NCBI GenBank assembly: GCA_033851915.1
Contig: JAWSVM010000003.1
Location: 62,001-126,000, forward strand
Reading direction: 5' to 3'
DNA length: 64,000 bases
DNA from: UBA1672 sp033851915
GTDB lineage: Bacteria > Pseudomonadota > Alphaproteobacteria > Micavibrionales > Micavibrionaceae
The notes under the pieces are model-generated. The model made no database searches. It was given only the letters and a program-made list of their open reading frames with translations, and was not told the origin of the DNA. Both the position numbers and the translations under genes were made by a program. Numbering within the stretch: position 1 is the first letter of the stretch; every line of letters starts with the position of its first letter. This document shows positions 1 to 9,608 of the stretch, one piece after another.

Positions 1-437
1 TCCAATACAAGAATGCTGTTTCCCAATCGTCTCATGCGTTTGAACGCAACGTGAGTAACGACATCATCTGCTGAAATCAGCGGTGCAATGATGCTTGAAA
101 ATTTTTCCAGCCCATCACCGTCAAATCCTCTGAACTGCATGCGCAAGACATTGCCTTCGAAATTCTCATTGGCTGCTTTTTCGAATTTGCTAAGAGCCAG
201 GCTGTCATTCTTGTTGGTGAATAGAAGCAACTCTTGTGTATCGTATATTTTTAAGAGCCATGCATCATTATTCTCGATGTGAAAATAGAGGAATTGCTCA
301 ACTTCATCAATGCCCAATGCTTTCTCAGGATCTTCTATTTTTATATGAAAAAATTGCCAGTTACTGAGATGTGTTTTCTGTGTAGAAACGAAATGTAAGA
401 AGTCAACGAGAGCTTTGCTGGAATCTATAACGTTCAT
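1..437 (-). CDS. Partial regulator-like protein (N-terminal 145 residues), cut by the window edge
   Basis: An open frame runs on the minus strand from an ATG at 437-435 to the left edge without a stop, giving about 145 residues that begin MNVIDSSKALVDFLHF. Codon use resembles the neighbouring genes. The visible part is acidic, has no signal peptide or membrane segment, and looks like a small alpha/beta domain (IENNDAWLLKIYDT, then GNVLRMQFRGFDG). The last residues before the edge read RRLGNSILVL, which resembles the first beta strand of a response-regulator receiver domain (normally followed by an acidic pocket), but the decisive residues lie outside the window. It is transcribed away from the PEPC-like gene. 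Existence of the gene is fairly sure; its function is not recognised. Confidence 0.6.
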   Translation of the reverse strand, partial: MNVIDSSKALVDFLHFVSTQKTHLSNWQFFHIKIEDPEKALGIDEVEQFLYFHIENNDAWLLKIYDTQELLLFTNKNDSLALSKFEKAANENFEGNVLRMQFRGFDGDGLEKFSSIIAPLISADDVVTHVAFKRMRRLGNSILVL

Positions 438-1013
438 GGTGTACTTTCATATTTATCAAGTGATTTGAAGTATTCGGACTCTAAGAGATTTAACAAGTAA
501 TAAGTATATAAAGCAACTGTGGCTCTTAAGTGTAGACCATCGTATGCTAATATACATGAATATGTCTATTAAGACAGTTTTTTTTACTTAACTATTCATA
601 CAGTAAAGATATGGTAGTTCTGTATCTACGAGCATAAATAGTTGGACTATTCTTCGTTTTTTATGTCATTATATGGGGGCACTAAAACATAAGTGCAAAA
701 ATAAGAAATTAAGGGTGTTTCACTGGGTATAGTTTTATACTTTAAATAAGGTTGATGAAGAGATGTTTTGCTAACATCTCAAATGATTGAGAAGCGTTGT
801 CTTTTAACAATAAATTATCAAATAATCTATTGTGGCGGGTCGCTTATATTCAATTAAATTATTCTTTCATCCACAAACGTACAGACATCAGGAAACACAG
901 GGTTTATTTGCAAACCTTACCCTAATATCTTAAAGAAACGCGTGATAACTAAGGCTGCATATGCATGCGTTATGCTTGCTGGATCAGTTGAGAATTAAGT
1001 AGAGGAATATAGT
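438..1013. other. Divergent intergenic region, no gene seen
   Basis: This AT-rich stretch of about 576 bases separates the minus-strand partial gene from the PEPC-like gene and must hold both promoters. I see no convincing ORF, RNA gene or strong repeat. A purine-rich ribosome binding site (AGAGGAA, about 1001-1007) precedes the ATG at 1014. Confidence 0.5.
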
Positions 1014-4000
1014 ATGGATAAGGCAAATGATGCTTTTTCGAAAACGAAAGATGATGATCAAGAAAATGTTTTCCTAAGCACTGATAAGGGCGAAATTCTT
1101 GCCGCCTATATGAGCGTCTTCTCTCCGAAACTGGATGAAATTGCAGTTGATAATGTGCAGGCAGTTTCTTTATTTCGTTCTGATTATATGCAAGGTAATG
1201 AAAGACCAGAAGAATATGAAAACCTGAGCGATCAGGAACGCAAAACCTATAACGAAATTGTGATTTCTTACAACAAGGTTGTGGATTCCGCGGAGCGTAA
1301 GGCCTCGTTAAACCTATATTCAGATCCGGAAAATATTCCCTTTACCCTTGAAAACGTTTTTGAAATGTATCAAGAGGCAGGGATCAGTGCCGCAGAATTG
1401 GAAAAAGATGTGTTTGGCCTCATCCGTCAAAACCCAACGATTACGGCTCACCCAACTGGTGATTTGAACGAGCAACGCACAATTGATCTTTCATCATCGG
1501 AAGGGGTGATGAATATGGTTGATCGCCTGCTAAGCCAGAAAAATGCTGATCCAGTGCCGTTGGATGCGCAATCAACGGCCGTTGATAAAGTGCTGCATTT
1601 GGTCGATGCGCAAGATATGGAACAAGCCGAGCATGCCATCGACAAAATGATGGATCTTGATATGGCACCGACGCGGCGCTTGAATACGTTCGAGGAATTA
1701 GTGAATGCGATGAGTTACGCCGTGCGTGACCGGATTGCTACGGCGGATTTGCTGGAGAATATACATAGTGTTTCGCATGACGTTTATGATGTAGACAAGC
1801 ACAGCCATCCTGTTAACGTTGTTGATGATAATTTCAACTTTGCGTCTCATATTTCATCATGGTCTGATGACACGGATGGTAAACCAAACGCAGAGCATGT
1901 GGCATTGCTTGCCTATGATACCTTGAATTTACTGATTGGCGCATCGTTCCATTTGGATAATCTACAGAAAATATTGAAGTTAGAACCCAACATAGAAATA
2001 AATGATTCATTTGATGATCTGCACAATTCATTCTTAACCATACAAAAAAGACTAGCACCTATCCTCAGTGAAACGGCGCAACTTTATAATGTATTGCAAG
2101 ACCCTTCCTTGACTGCGGAACAACGTGGCGGGCTTTACCAAGAGAATGAAGAGAAGTTTTATGCACTGAATGAGAGGGCAAGAGGCGCGCTTGATAACAT
2201 TGAGTTTGACGGGCGTTCTCTTAATAATCATGGCGTTGCTTTATTCTCTCGAACAGAACGGTTTTTCAGAGATCTTATAAAGGAAATAGGGGATAGCCCC
2301 GCACAAACTCTTGCGCGCCAATCGGCCGCTCTTATCCATAAGAATGGTATGGGCTTCATGAAGAGCGAATCCCGTACGGGGCGCTTGGTTGTGAACAGTG
2401 TCGTTAATAATTTGTTCGAGAATAAGGACTTTATTCGATATTTAAAAGATCAGGATGTTCTGACGCGAGATTCTCAGGCTGCTATTTTCCAGTTGGATGA
2501 TAAGGGCGTCGCCGAGCTTGATAATCATGAATTAGAGCATATTTTCAGAGAAATTCATGATGCTGTTAAGCCGGAAACTTTATTGAAGTTTCTGAAAGAG
2601 TCTAACCCTCTTGTTCATAACCCTGATCACGGATTTCCTAATCAGGAATATGTTTTGCTTAAAAGGCTGGAAGTGAAAGCTAAATTCGGGCTATTGCACG
2701 GGCCGTTTATTACGGCTGAAGCCGATCATAAATCCAGCATGATCACACGGTTTTTGACAAATTCTTTGGGTGGTAAGCTTGATAAAGTGCCTGTGATGGA
2801 TTTGCGTGAAGATTTGCATATTATGACAGATTCTACGGCAGGGGTGGAGCTTAACAAAGCCAGAATGCAACGGGCTTTGCAAAAACGTGCAGAGCTGGAT
2901 AGCCGCGTTCGTCACCAGTCTTTGCCGGAAGGACAAATGTGGGCAAACTCTGACAGCCAAAAGGCTTTGGGGCCGCTTTCTTCTTTGATGATTGCAAAGC
3001 AAATCCAAAGTGACACGAATTTTGTTTTAAATAATTGGTTTAATGATGGTGAAATGGACGGCGATGTTCTGCCACTGCTTCAGAAAATCGGTTGCGGTCT
3101 TGACCCTCAACGTGGCGGCGGTGACCCTATGGTGACGGCGAGGTTGGTCGCGCGCACTATTCAGACTTTTATGGATGATAATGATATAGATGCGGATGAT
3201 TTTCCGAATGAATTCTTGCGTATGGCACTGAACGTGGATTACACGGTTCAAGGGCGCGCAACGTACAGAACTGTTGATGAAATCCACTTGGATCGCGAAC
3301 AGCAAGTCGCTGAATTTCTTGTTATCCATGCAGAGTTAAAAGGCATCGTAGAGCCGGGGACAGTCATTCCGCAAATCAAACCATTTAGTAAGGATATGGC
3401 GGCGTTCCTTGATGAAATGGTTGAGGAAGGTATGCAAAGCTATAACGCGGCGCGTACGGCTAAATTGAATCCAGAGGATGACCAAAGTGTCCTTGATTCC
3501 ACAATTAACAAGACCTCACCGCGCGGGACTGTTGGTAAAAGCAATAATGCGGCCAGAATGCAGTCTAAAGGTGGTTCCGGCGCGACGGCGCATACGCAAG
3601 GGCGTGCGATTGGAACAAGAAACGAAATCGCCGCAGAGGGCGGGCATCACGATGCGTTCTACTCAGAGGGTGCTTTTATGAAGCAAATGCACACTGCGCT
3701 TCATGAGGGACATACTTTGAAAGATGGTCGAGAAATTAAATTGACCGACGATGATATTAACGATTTCAACAGTAATGGATTGTGGCGTTATCAGCTTATT
3801 ACCCGAACATTGATGGATGCGGCGCAAACAGATTTCACACATGCTTTTGATAAGTTGGGCATGGATGGCTGGGGGCTGGATCGGTTGCACCGTGTATCTG
3901 AAGACACTAAATTTTCAGTGCATAAAGCTGATAACGGTATAATAACAAGCGTAGATTTTGAATGTCCTGATGATGTGGAGCCTGAACAAGCGTTGAAAGC

Positions 4001-4430
4001 GGTGTATTATACTGATTTCAGGAAATTTACTGCAGGGCTTAATGCGCTGAGTGATGGCAGTTTTCTGACAAATGAAAAGCTATATTCTGCAAATCCAAAA
4101 GGATTAAGCATGATGGCTGATTTCAATAAAGCCTGTGTAGAGAAATGTCCGTTCATTGAACAGATACGCGAACGTTCGACGGAAATGGAGCCTGCTCTTA
4201 TCAATTTAAGAAAACATGATGAGCTGAGCGATACATCTGAAGAAAGCGATCGCGCTGCCGCCAGTGCTTGGCGTACAGGGTATGATAAGCCTAAGCCTGA
4301 GTTAATCGGAGATGGCCATAAATATGCCTTGGGCCGCAGGATTGAACCTGTTGATCTCAGGGAGTGCCTGAGCGAACGTTATGCTCCGTCTGCCGATATG
4401 TCTGATAAGCCGGATCTTGAACATTCTTAA
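1014..4430 (+). CDS. Divergent phosphoenolpyruvate carboxylase-like protein, 1138 aa
   Basis: PEP carboxylase makes oxaloacetate from PEP and bicarbonate. The order of PEPC landmarks is recognisable along the whole chain: TAHPTGD near residues 143-149 (catalytic-His motif, normally TAHPTE), SSWSDDTDGKPN near 278-290 (normally SWMGGDRDGNPN), KSES where PEPC has RQES, NSDSQKALG near 645-653 (normally YSDSAKDAG), RGGGDP near 699-704, TVQGRATYR near 744 (normally VTEQGE), SNNAARM near 843 and RAIGTRNE near 864-871 (normally RAIPWVFAWTQ). Several residues differ: the Arg of RQES is Lys, the FHGRGG half of the glycine loop is lost (QKIGCGLDP), and the usual C-terminal RNTG is absent. Length is about 200-250 residues above normal PEPC. 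It may be a catalytically altered paralogue rather than a working anaplerotic enzyme. It has no signal peptide and stands as a single gene. Confidence 0.6.
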   Translation: MDKANDAFSKTKDDDQENVFLSTDKGEILAAYMSVFSPKLDEIAVDNVQAVSLFRSDYMQGNERPEEYENLSDQERKTYNEIVISYNKVVDSAERKASLNLYSDPENIPFTLENVFEMYQEAGISAAELEKDVFGLIRQNPTITAHPTGDLNEQRTIDLSSSEGVMNMVDRLLSQKNADPVPLDAQSTAVDKVLHLVDAQDMEQAEHAIDKMMDLDMAPTRRLNTFEELVNAMSYAVRDRIATADLLENIHSVSHDVYDVDKHSHPVNVVDDNFNFASHISSWSDDTDGKPNAEHVALLAYDTLNLLIGASFHLDNLQKILKLEPNIEINDSFDDLHNSFLTIQKRLAPILSETAQLYNVLQDPSLTAEQRGGLYQENEEKFYALNERARGALDNIEFDGRSLNNHGVALFSRTERFFRDLIKEIGDSPAQTLARQSAALIHKNGMGFMKSESRTGRLVVNSVVNNLFENKDFIRYLKDQDVLTRDSQAAIFQLDDKGVAELDNHELEHIFREIHDAVKPETLLKFLKESNPLVHNPDHGFPNQEYVLLKRLEVKAKFGLLHGPFITAEADHKSSMITRFLTNSLGGKLDKVPVMDLREDLHIMTDSTAGVELNKARMQRALQKRAELDSRVRHQSLPEGQMWANSDSQKALGPLSSLMIAKQIQSDTNFVLNNWFNDGEMDGDVLPLLQKIGCGLDPQRGGGDPMVTARLVARTIQTFMDDNDIDADDFPNEFLRMALNVDYTVQGRATYRTVDEIHLDREQQVAEFLVIHAELKGIVEPGTVIPQIKPFSKDMAAFLDEMVEEGMQSYNAARTAKLNPEDDQSVLDSTINKTSPRGTVGKSNNAARMQSKGGSGATAHTQGRAIGTRNEIAAEGGHHDAFYSEGAFMKQMHTALHEGHTLKDGREIKLTDDDINDFNSNGLWRYQLITRTLMDAAQTDFTHAFDKLGMDGWGLDRLHRVSEDTKFSVHKADNGIITSVDFECPDDVEPEQALKAVYYTDFRKFTAGLNALSDGSFLTNEKLYSANPKGLSMMADFNKACVEKCPFIEQIRERSTEMEPALINLRKHDELSDTSEESDRAAASAWRTGYDKPKPELIGDGHKYALGRRIEPVDLRECLSERYAPSADMSDKPDLEHS

Positions 4431-4567
4431 TATTGTAAAATTTTGGCAATATCCTTCCTTCTATAAATATACAAAACCGTGGTGATGTAAAAATTTCCAA
4501 GGTTATGCCTTCTCATCTCGTCTTATTGTTATAAGATGGGCAAAATGTCCTTGTTAAATGGTTTTAA

Positions 4568-5119
4568 ATGATGCCGGAAACGCCGGAAGCAGAGAATAAA
4601 GATTTGATTAGTCGCGCTGTGCGTGGTGATGCCGATGCTTTTGAGTGTCTGGTCAATGATTATTACGAGGTCATGTTCAAAATGGCATATAAATGGTGCG
4701 CAAATCAAAGAGACGCAGAGGATATCACGCAGGAGGCTTGTATAAAGCTTGCGCGGGGGATATCAGGCTATAAGGGCTCATCGAAATTTACTAGCTGGCT
4801 TTATCGCTTGGTCATTAATACCGCGAAGGATTGGTACAAATCGCAGAACCGTCACCCTGACGGTGCAGAGCTGATAGATACATTTGCCGCCGAAGACACC
4901 AAGCTCGATGAGAAAATCTATGCGGCTCAGGTCTGGGAACAGGTGCATAAATTGCCCGAGGCAGAGAAAGAGTCACTGTTGCTGGTGATGGGGCAAGGGC
5001 TATCACACAAAGAAGCTGCCAAAATATCGGGCGTCAAAGAAAGCACAATATCGTGGCGTATCCATGAAGCACGTAAGAAGTTGCAAGCAATTTTCGGGAA
5101 GGAGCAAAACTATGGATGA
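4568..5119 (+). CDS. ECF-type RNA polymerase sigma factor (sigma-70 family), 183 aa
   Basis: The protein has the two-domain layout of extracytoplasmic-function sigma factors. Region 2 lies near residues 10-80 (LVNDYYEVMFKMAYKW, DAEDITQEACIKLARGI, then FTSWLYRLVINTAKDW, the core-binding and -10-recognising helices). Region 4 near 125-175 carries a helix-turn-helix (LSHKEAAKISGVKESTISW) for -35 recognition. Length is normal for the family. The start could be either of two adjacent ATGs (4568 or 4571). The stop codon overlaps the next gene by 8 bases, so the two are translationally coupled. No classical anti-sigma gene is present; the coupled gene product, which has a cytoplasmic N-terminus and one membrane segment, is the likely regulator. 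Target promoters are unknown. Confidence 0.88.
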   Translation: MMPETPEAENKDLISRAVRGDADAFECLVNDYYEVMFKMAYKWCANQRDAEDITQEACIKLARGISGYKGSSKFTSWLYRLVINTAKDWYKSQNRHPDGAELIDTFAAEDTKLDEKIYAAQVWEQVHKLPEAEKESLLLVMGQGLSHKEAAKISGVKESTISWRIHEARKKLQAIFGKEQNYG

Positions 5120-7415
5120 TAAGAAATTAGAAGAAATACTCTCCAAGGATAATGCACCCGAAATTGATGTAAATGCCCGCAAACGCGCGGTAAATCTGGC
5201 TATGTCCGAGTTCCAAGCCCAGAAACAGAAAAAAAATAAAAGAAATTCCTCCAATAATTTCCAAGGAGTTTCATTCCTCGCTCGTCTTATAGGCATAAGC
5301 AATTCAAAACGAGGAAATGAAACAATGGAACAGAAAACAAAAACAAAATTTATATATGGTGGCATGGCAACGGCGATGGCGGTTGTTCTTGTCGGTGGTT
5401 TAAGCCTGACACAGCTACAGGATGCTGTTCAACGGAATAATGTAGGACAAAGTGCGACAACAGCAACGTTGAGTTCTGTATCCTTTCGGACGGACGGAAA
5501 CATAACAAGCGCGCCGGGCACGACGGAAAAACTTGCACCCGCTTATGTTGAGGCGGTGGAGGAACAAAATGAGGCCTCATCAATGCCAGTGCCATCACCT
5601 GCGCGTGTGGATGCCGAAGGGGCGAAGGCTAATCCTTTATCTGACTGGACGCGTAATAAAACAGTGCACGCTGAAAGTGAGATGAAAGTAAGGCAAAAAG
5701 CGAAGGCCGATAAGAGGCTGGCTCCATCTGAAAAAGATGCCGCACCTTTGAAGAAATGGAGTAGAACATCTGGAAATGCTCCGGTGGCAGAAGCTGTCGG
5801 TAGTTCCGCACCTTTGGACGAGATTAAAGAGAGCATAGGGGGCGTGAAGAAAAACATCATGCCGATGGCGCAAGACGCGAAAGAACCTGCCAGCCTTATG
5901 GCTTTCGGTAGCGTTAAATCAGAAAAGATGGTTATGGATGATGCGGTTACTATATCACCTTCCTATCAAGATGAAGGGCGCGATAAGTTCGAAGATTTTG
6001 AAGTGAACACGTTTAAATCGGTTGCCGCAGAGCCTGTCTCCACTTTTTCTTCCGATGTTGACACTGCAAGCTACAGCTTCATCCGTAGACAGCTTAACAG
6101 TGGTGTATTACCGCAAAAAGACGCCGTACGTATCGAAGAAATGGTGAATTACTTTAACTATGATTACCCTGTGCCAGCAACACGCGCAGAACCATTTAAG
6201 CCAACCGTAACCATTACCGACAGTCCATGGGCTGAAGGTCGGAAACTGATGCATATCGGCATTAAGGGCTATCAACTGGAAAAGGCAGAGTTGCGGAGCA
6301 ACATTGTGTTCTTATTAGATGTGTCCGGTTCTATGAATGCACCTGACAAGTTACCGTTGGTCAAAAATTCAATGAAAATGCTGCTGAGCAGCCTTCATCC
6401 TGATGATACTGTGTCTATTGTGACCTATGCAGGGTCAACAGGTGTTGTTTTAGAGCCAACCAAAGCCTCACAGCACCGCAAGATCATGAATGCGATGAAT
6501 AACTTGCGCGCTGGGGGCGGAACGGCTGGAGCGGCTGGAATTAAGCTGGCTTATGATATGGCCGAGCAGAATTTCGATGAGCATTCGGTTAATCGCGTTA
6601 TTCTGGCCACCGATGGTGACTTTAACGTCGGTATCACCAACCGTGAAGAGTTGCAGGATTTTGTCGAGCGTAAACGCGATAAAGGCATCTTCCTGTCTGT
6701 GCTCGGTTTTGGTCAAGGGAACTATAACGACCACATGATGCAGACTCTGGCGCAAAATGGTAATGGCGTTGCCGCTTATATCGATAATTTGAACGAAGCG
6801 CGTAAAGTCTTGGTGCAAGAAGCCACTTCGTCACTCTTCCCGATTGCCAAGGATGTTAAGTTCCAGATTGAATTTAACCCAACGGCAGTGGCGGAATATC
6901 GCTTGATTGGCTATGAAACACGTCACCTAAACCGCGAAGACTTCAATAACGATAAAATTGATGCAGGTGATATGGGCGCAGGCCACACTGTGACCGCTAT
7001 TTATGAGTTCACACCAGTGGGCAGCGAAGCGGTTAGTGTCGATGCATTGCGTTATACCACCAATGTTAAGAAGAAGGGTGTCGCTCCGAGTGATGAATAT
7101 GCCTTCCTGAAAATCCGTTATAAATTGCCAATGGAAAGCAAAAGCAAGCTGATTACGCGCGCAATTAATGGTGATGATGTGGCTGGTTCATGTTCTCCAA
7201 GGACAAAATGCAAAATGCGTTCGCCGAATGCGGATACATCTTTTGCAACATCCGTTGCGGCGTTTGGTCAAATCCTGAAAGGTGGACAATATACGGGCGA
7301 TTTCTCTTATGATGATGTGATTGCCTTGGCGCAACAAGGAAAGGGTACAGATCCATTTGGATACCGCGCAGAATTTATCAATATGGTGCGTTTGGCAAAG
7401 ACACATGCCAGATAA
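5112..7415 (+). CDS. Membrane-anchored von Willebrand A protein (YfbK-like), coupled to the sigma factor gene
   Basis: I start the gene at ATG 5112, which has GGAG at 5101-5104 and overlaps the sigma stop; an upstream in-frame ATG at 5064 would only add residues read through the sigma gene. The product is 767 aa. Residues 1-75 are charged and cytoplasmic, followed by one membrane segment near 79-98 (FIYGGMATAMAVVLVGGLSL). A low-complexity Pro/Ala/Lys linker runs to about 290. The conserved YfbK family N-terminal segment follows (FSSDVDTASYSFIRRQLN), then a VWA domain near 395-570 with a MIDAS metal site (LDVSGSM, GGGTAG, ATDGDFN), then the DUF3520-like C-terminal domain. Placement directly behind an ECF sigma gene, with a basic cytoplasmic N-terminus and periplasmic sensor-like body, suggests an anti-sigma-type sensor. 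That role is inference; the VWA assignment is firm. Confidence 0.85.
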   Translation: MDDKKLEEILSKDNAPEIDVNARKRAVNLAMSEFQAQKQKKNKRNSSNNFQGVSFLARLIGISNSKRGNETMEQKTKTKFIYGGMATAMAVVLVGGLSLTQLQDAVQRNNVGQSATTATLSSVSFRTDGNITSAPGTTEKLAPAYVEAVEEQNEASSMPVPSPARVDAEGAKANPLSDWTRNKTVHAESEMKVRQKAKADKRLAPSEKDAAPLKKWSRTSGNAPVAEAVGSSAPLDEIKESIGGVKKNIMPMAQDAKEPASLMAFGSVKSEKMVMDDAVTISPSYQDEGRDKFEDFEVNTFKSVAAEPVSTFSSDVDTASYSFIRRQLNSGVLPQKDAVRIEEMVNYFNYDYPVPATRAEPFKPTVTITDSPWAEGRKLMHIGIKGYQLEKAELRSNIVFLLDVSGSMNAPDKLPLVKNSMKMLLSSLHPDDTVSIVTYAGSTGVVLEPTKASQHRKIMNAMNNLRAGGGTAGAAGIKLAYDMAEQNFDEHSVNRVILATDGDFNVGITNREELQDFVERKRDKGIFLSVLGFGQGNYNDHMMQTLAQNGNGVAAYIDNLNEARKVLVQEATSSLFPIAKDVKFQIEFNPTAVAEYRLIGYETRHLNREDFNNDKIDAGDMGAGHTVTAIYEFTPVGSEAVSVDALRYTTNVKKKGVAPSDEYAFLKIRYKLPMESKSKLITRAINGDDVAGSCSPRTKCKMRSPNADTSFATSVAAFGQILKGGQYTGDFSYDDVIALAQQGKGTDPFGYRAEFINMVRLAKTHAR

Positions 7416-7466
7416 CTACATCTTTCGATAAATACGTTAAGTATAAGAAATATATAGAAAAAGTAG

Positions 7467-7494
7467 AAGGGGCTGGTTATTCAGCCTCTTTTTT
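7467..7494 (+). terminator. Rho-independent terminator after the VWA gene
   Basis: A 9-bp stem (AAGGGGCTG at 7467-7475 with CAGCCTCTT at 7482-7490, one G-T pair) closes a 6-base loop and runs into a T tract to 7494. It ends the sigma-VWA operon. Confidence 0.85.
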
Positions 7495-7512
7495 ATGGTA
7501 AAACAACAATAA

Positions 7513-7540
7513 TTGATAGCTTTTCGTTGCATTTTATACT
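7513..7540 (+). promoter_or_regulatory. Predicted sigma-70 type promoter for typA
   Basis: TTGATA at 7513-7518 and TATACT at 7535-7540 are spaced by 16 bases, downstream of the preceding terminator and about 70 bases upstream of the typA start. Confidence 0.5.
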
Positions 7541-7610
7541 ACATAAGCGGTTGAATTTTAAGAAGCGGGCGCGGCGTTGACCTGCTTTACATAGGAAAGA
7601 TAGCAAAGCC

Positions 7611-9431
7611 ATGAGTGATAAGATAAGAAACATTGCGATTATTGCGCACGTTGACCACGGGAAAACAACATTAATCGATTCGATTATGAAGCAAAGTGGT
7701 ATGTTTCGCGACAATGAAGCTGTTGACGTTTGTGTAATGGACTCAAATGATCTGGAGCGTGAGCGCGGTATTACGATTTTGGCCAAGCCGACCTCTATTC
7801 AATGGGGTGATGTGCGTATTAACATTATCGACACACCGGGACATGCTGATTTCGGCGGTGAGGTGGAGCGTGTTCTTCACATGGCAGACGGCGTTATCTT
7901 GTTGACAGATGCGGCGGAAGGCCCAATGCCACAAACAAAATTCGTGCTTGGAAAAGCACTTGCACAGGGGCTGAAGCCGATTGTGATTATCAATAAAATT
8001 GACCGTCCTGATGGTCGTCCGGAAGAAGTGGTTGATGAAGTGTTTGACCTGTTTGTAGCGCTGGACGCAACGGATGCCCAGTTGGACTTCCCGATTCTAT
8101 ATGCGTCCGGTCGTGATGGTTGGTGTGTGAAGGAATTGGAAGATGATCGTAAGGATCTATCTCCATTGCTTGAACTTGTTCTAACACATGTTGAGCCACC
8201 GGCGTCTGATTATGATAAGCCTTTTGCGATGTTGGCGACGTTGCTTGACTCTGACCCATATTTGGGACGTTGCTTGACTGGCCGTGTAATACAAGGTCGC
8301 GCAAAGGTGAATGACACTGTAAAAGCGATGAGCCTTGATGGTTCAACTGTTGAAACAGGGCGTCTGACAAAATTGCTGATGTTTGAGGGAACAGACCGTG
8401 TTCCTGTTAAGGAAGTAAAAGCAGGGGACATCATTTGTATCGCCGGCCTGTCAAAGGCATCGGTTGCTGATACGATCTGTAATGCAGAGGTAATGGAAGC
8501 GGTTGTCTCAACACCAATTGATCCACCAACAATGGCTGTCACGATTTCAGTGAATGATTCTCCATTTGCTGGAAAAGATGGAAAAAAAGTAACATCAACA
8601 ATGATTCGCCAACGTTTGTTGGACGAAGCCGAGGTGAATGTTGCGATTACGTTCAAGGAAAGCGACGGTAGAGATTCATTCGAGATAGGTGGTCGTGGAG
8701 AGCTTCAGCTAGGTGTTTTGATTGAAACAATGCGTCGCGAAGGTTTCGAACTGACAGTTTCTCGTCCAAAAGTTTTATATCAAACAGATGAAAATGGTGT
8801 GAAGTGCGAGCCGGTTGAAGAGGTGATCATTGATGTTGATGAAGAATATTCCTCAACCGTTGTCGATAAAATGAACCGACGTAAAGCAGAAATGACAGAT
8901 ATGCGTTCTTCCGGTGTTGGCAAAACACGTATCACATTCCTTGCGCCATCACGTGGTCTTATTGGTTATCAAAGTACCTTTATGACTGATACGCGCGGTA
9001 CAGGGGTTATGAACCGTTTGTTCCATTCTTATCAACCATGTAAAGGCAATATTCCACAAAGACGTAAAGGTGTGCTGCTCTCCAATGCAACGGGGCAGGC
9101 CGTGGCTTATGCGATCTTTAATCTACAGGATCGTGGCATCATGTTTGTGTCGCATCAGGACCCGGTCTATGAGGGCATGATAATTGGTGAGCACAGCCGT
9201 GAAAACGATCTCGAAGTGAATATCTTGAAAGGGAAAAAACTATCAAACGTTCGCGCATCTGGTACAGATGATGCGGTAACTTGTACGCCGCCGGTGAAGA
9301 TGTCTCTGGAGCAGATGATGTCCTATATAAACGATGATGAATTGATGGAAGTGACACCGAATAATCTACGTCTGCGTAAACGCCATCTTTGCCCGCATGA
9401 CCGTAAAAAAGCGAGCCGCTCAGCATCATAA
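7611..9431 (+). CDS. typA: Ribosome-associated GTPase TypA/BipA
   Basis: A translational GTPase that binds the ribosome and supports subunit assembly and growth under stress or cold. The G domain opens with the P-loop AHVDHGKTT (residues 12-20), followed by RGITILAK (switch I), DTPGHADFGGE (switch II, G3), NKIDRPD (G4) and ASGRDGW (G5). Beta-barrel domain II, EF-G-like domains III and V (GGRGELQLGVLIETMRREG; APSRGLIGYQ) and the TypA-specific C-terminal domain follow. The 606-residue length is normal. It stands alone between a terminator and a desaturase gene. Confidence 0.97.
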   Translation: MSDKIRNIAIIAHVDHGKTTLIDSIMKQSGMFRDNEAVDVCVMDSNDLERERGITILAKPTSIQWGDVRINIIDTPGHADFGGEVERVLHMADGVILLTDAAEGPMPQTKFVLGKALAQGLKPIVIINKIDRPDGRPEEVVDEVFDLFVALDATDAQLDFPILYASGRDGWCVKELEDDRKDLSPLLELVLTHVEPPASDYDKPFAMLATLLDSDPYLGRCLTGRVIQGRAKVNDTVKAMSLDGSTVETGRLTKLLMFEGTDRVPVKEVKAGDIICIAGLSKASVADTICNAEVMEAVVSTPIDPPTMAVTISVNDSPFAGKDGKKVTSTMIRQRLLDEAEVNVAITFKESDGRDSFEIGGRGELQLGVLIETMRREGFELTVSRPKVLYQTDENGVKCEPVEEVIIDVDEEYSSTVVDKMNRRKAEMTDMRSSGVGKTRITFLAPSRGLIGYQSTFMTDTRGTGVMNRLFHSYQPCKGNIPQRRKGVLLSNATGQAVAYAIFNLQDRGIMFVSHQDPVYEGMIIGEHSRENDLEVNILKGKKLSNVRASGTDDAVTCTPPVKMSLEQMMSYINDDELMEVTPNNLRLRKRHLCPHDRKKASRSAS

Positions 9432-9608
9432 TTTGGCGCTGATCCTGGCCGTGTGCACGTGTATATTTGCGCATAAGATATTGATTTAGGTCAAACCGTT
9501 GAGGATATTGGTGTGGTGTACTCCTGTTAGTTAAGAGGCTTTTTCTCTTGTGATAAGTTTTTTAAACTGTAACACTGCGGTATGCGATAATTTGGAGAGT
9601 TTAGATAT

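Noticed and set aside
4430..4452. Inverted repeat ATATTG/CAATAT after the PEPC-like gene as terminator
   Set aside because: Only six A/T-rich pairs with an 11-base loop and no T tract; too weak to call.
4521..4536. Palindrome TCTTAT-TGTT-ATAAGA before the sigma gene as operator
   Set aside because: Short and A/T-rich, with no second copy in front of another gene of the window.
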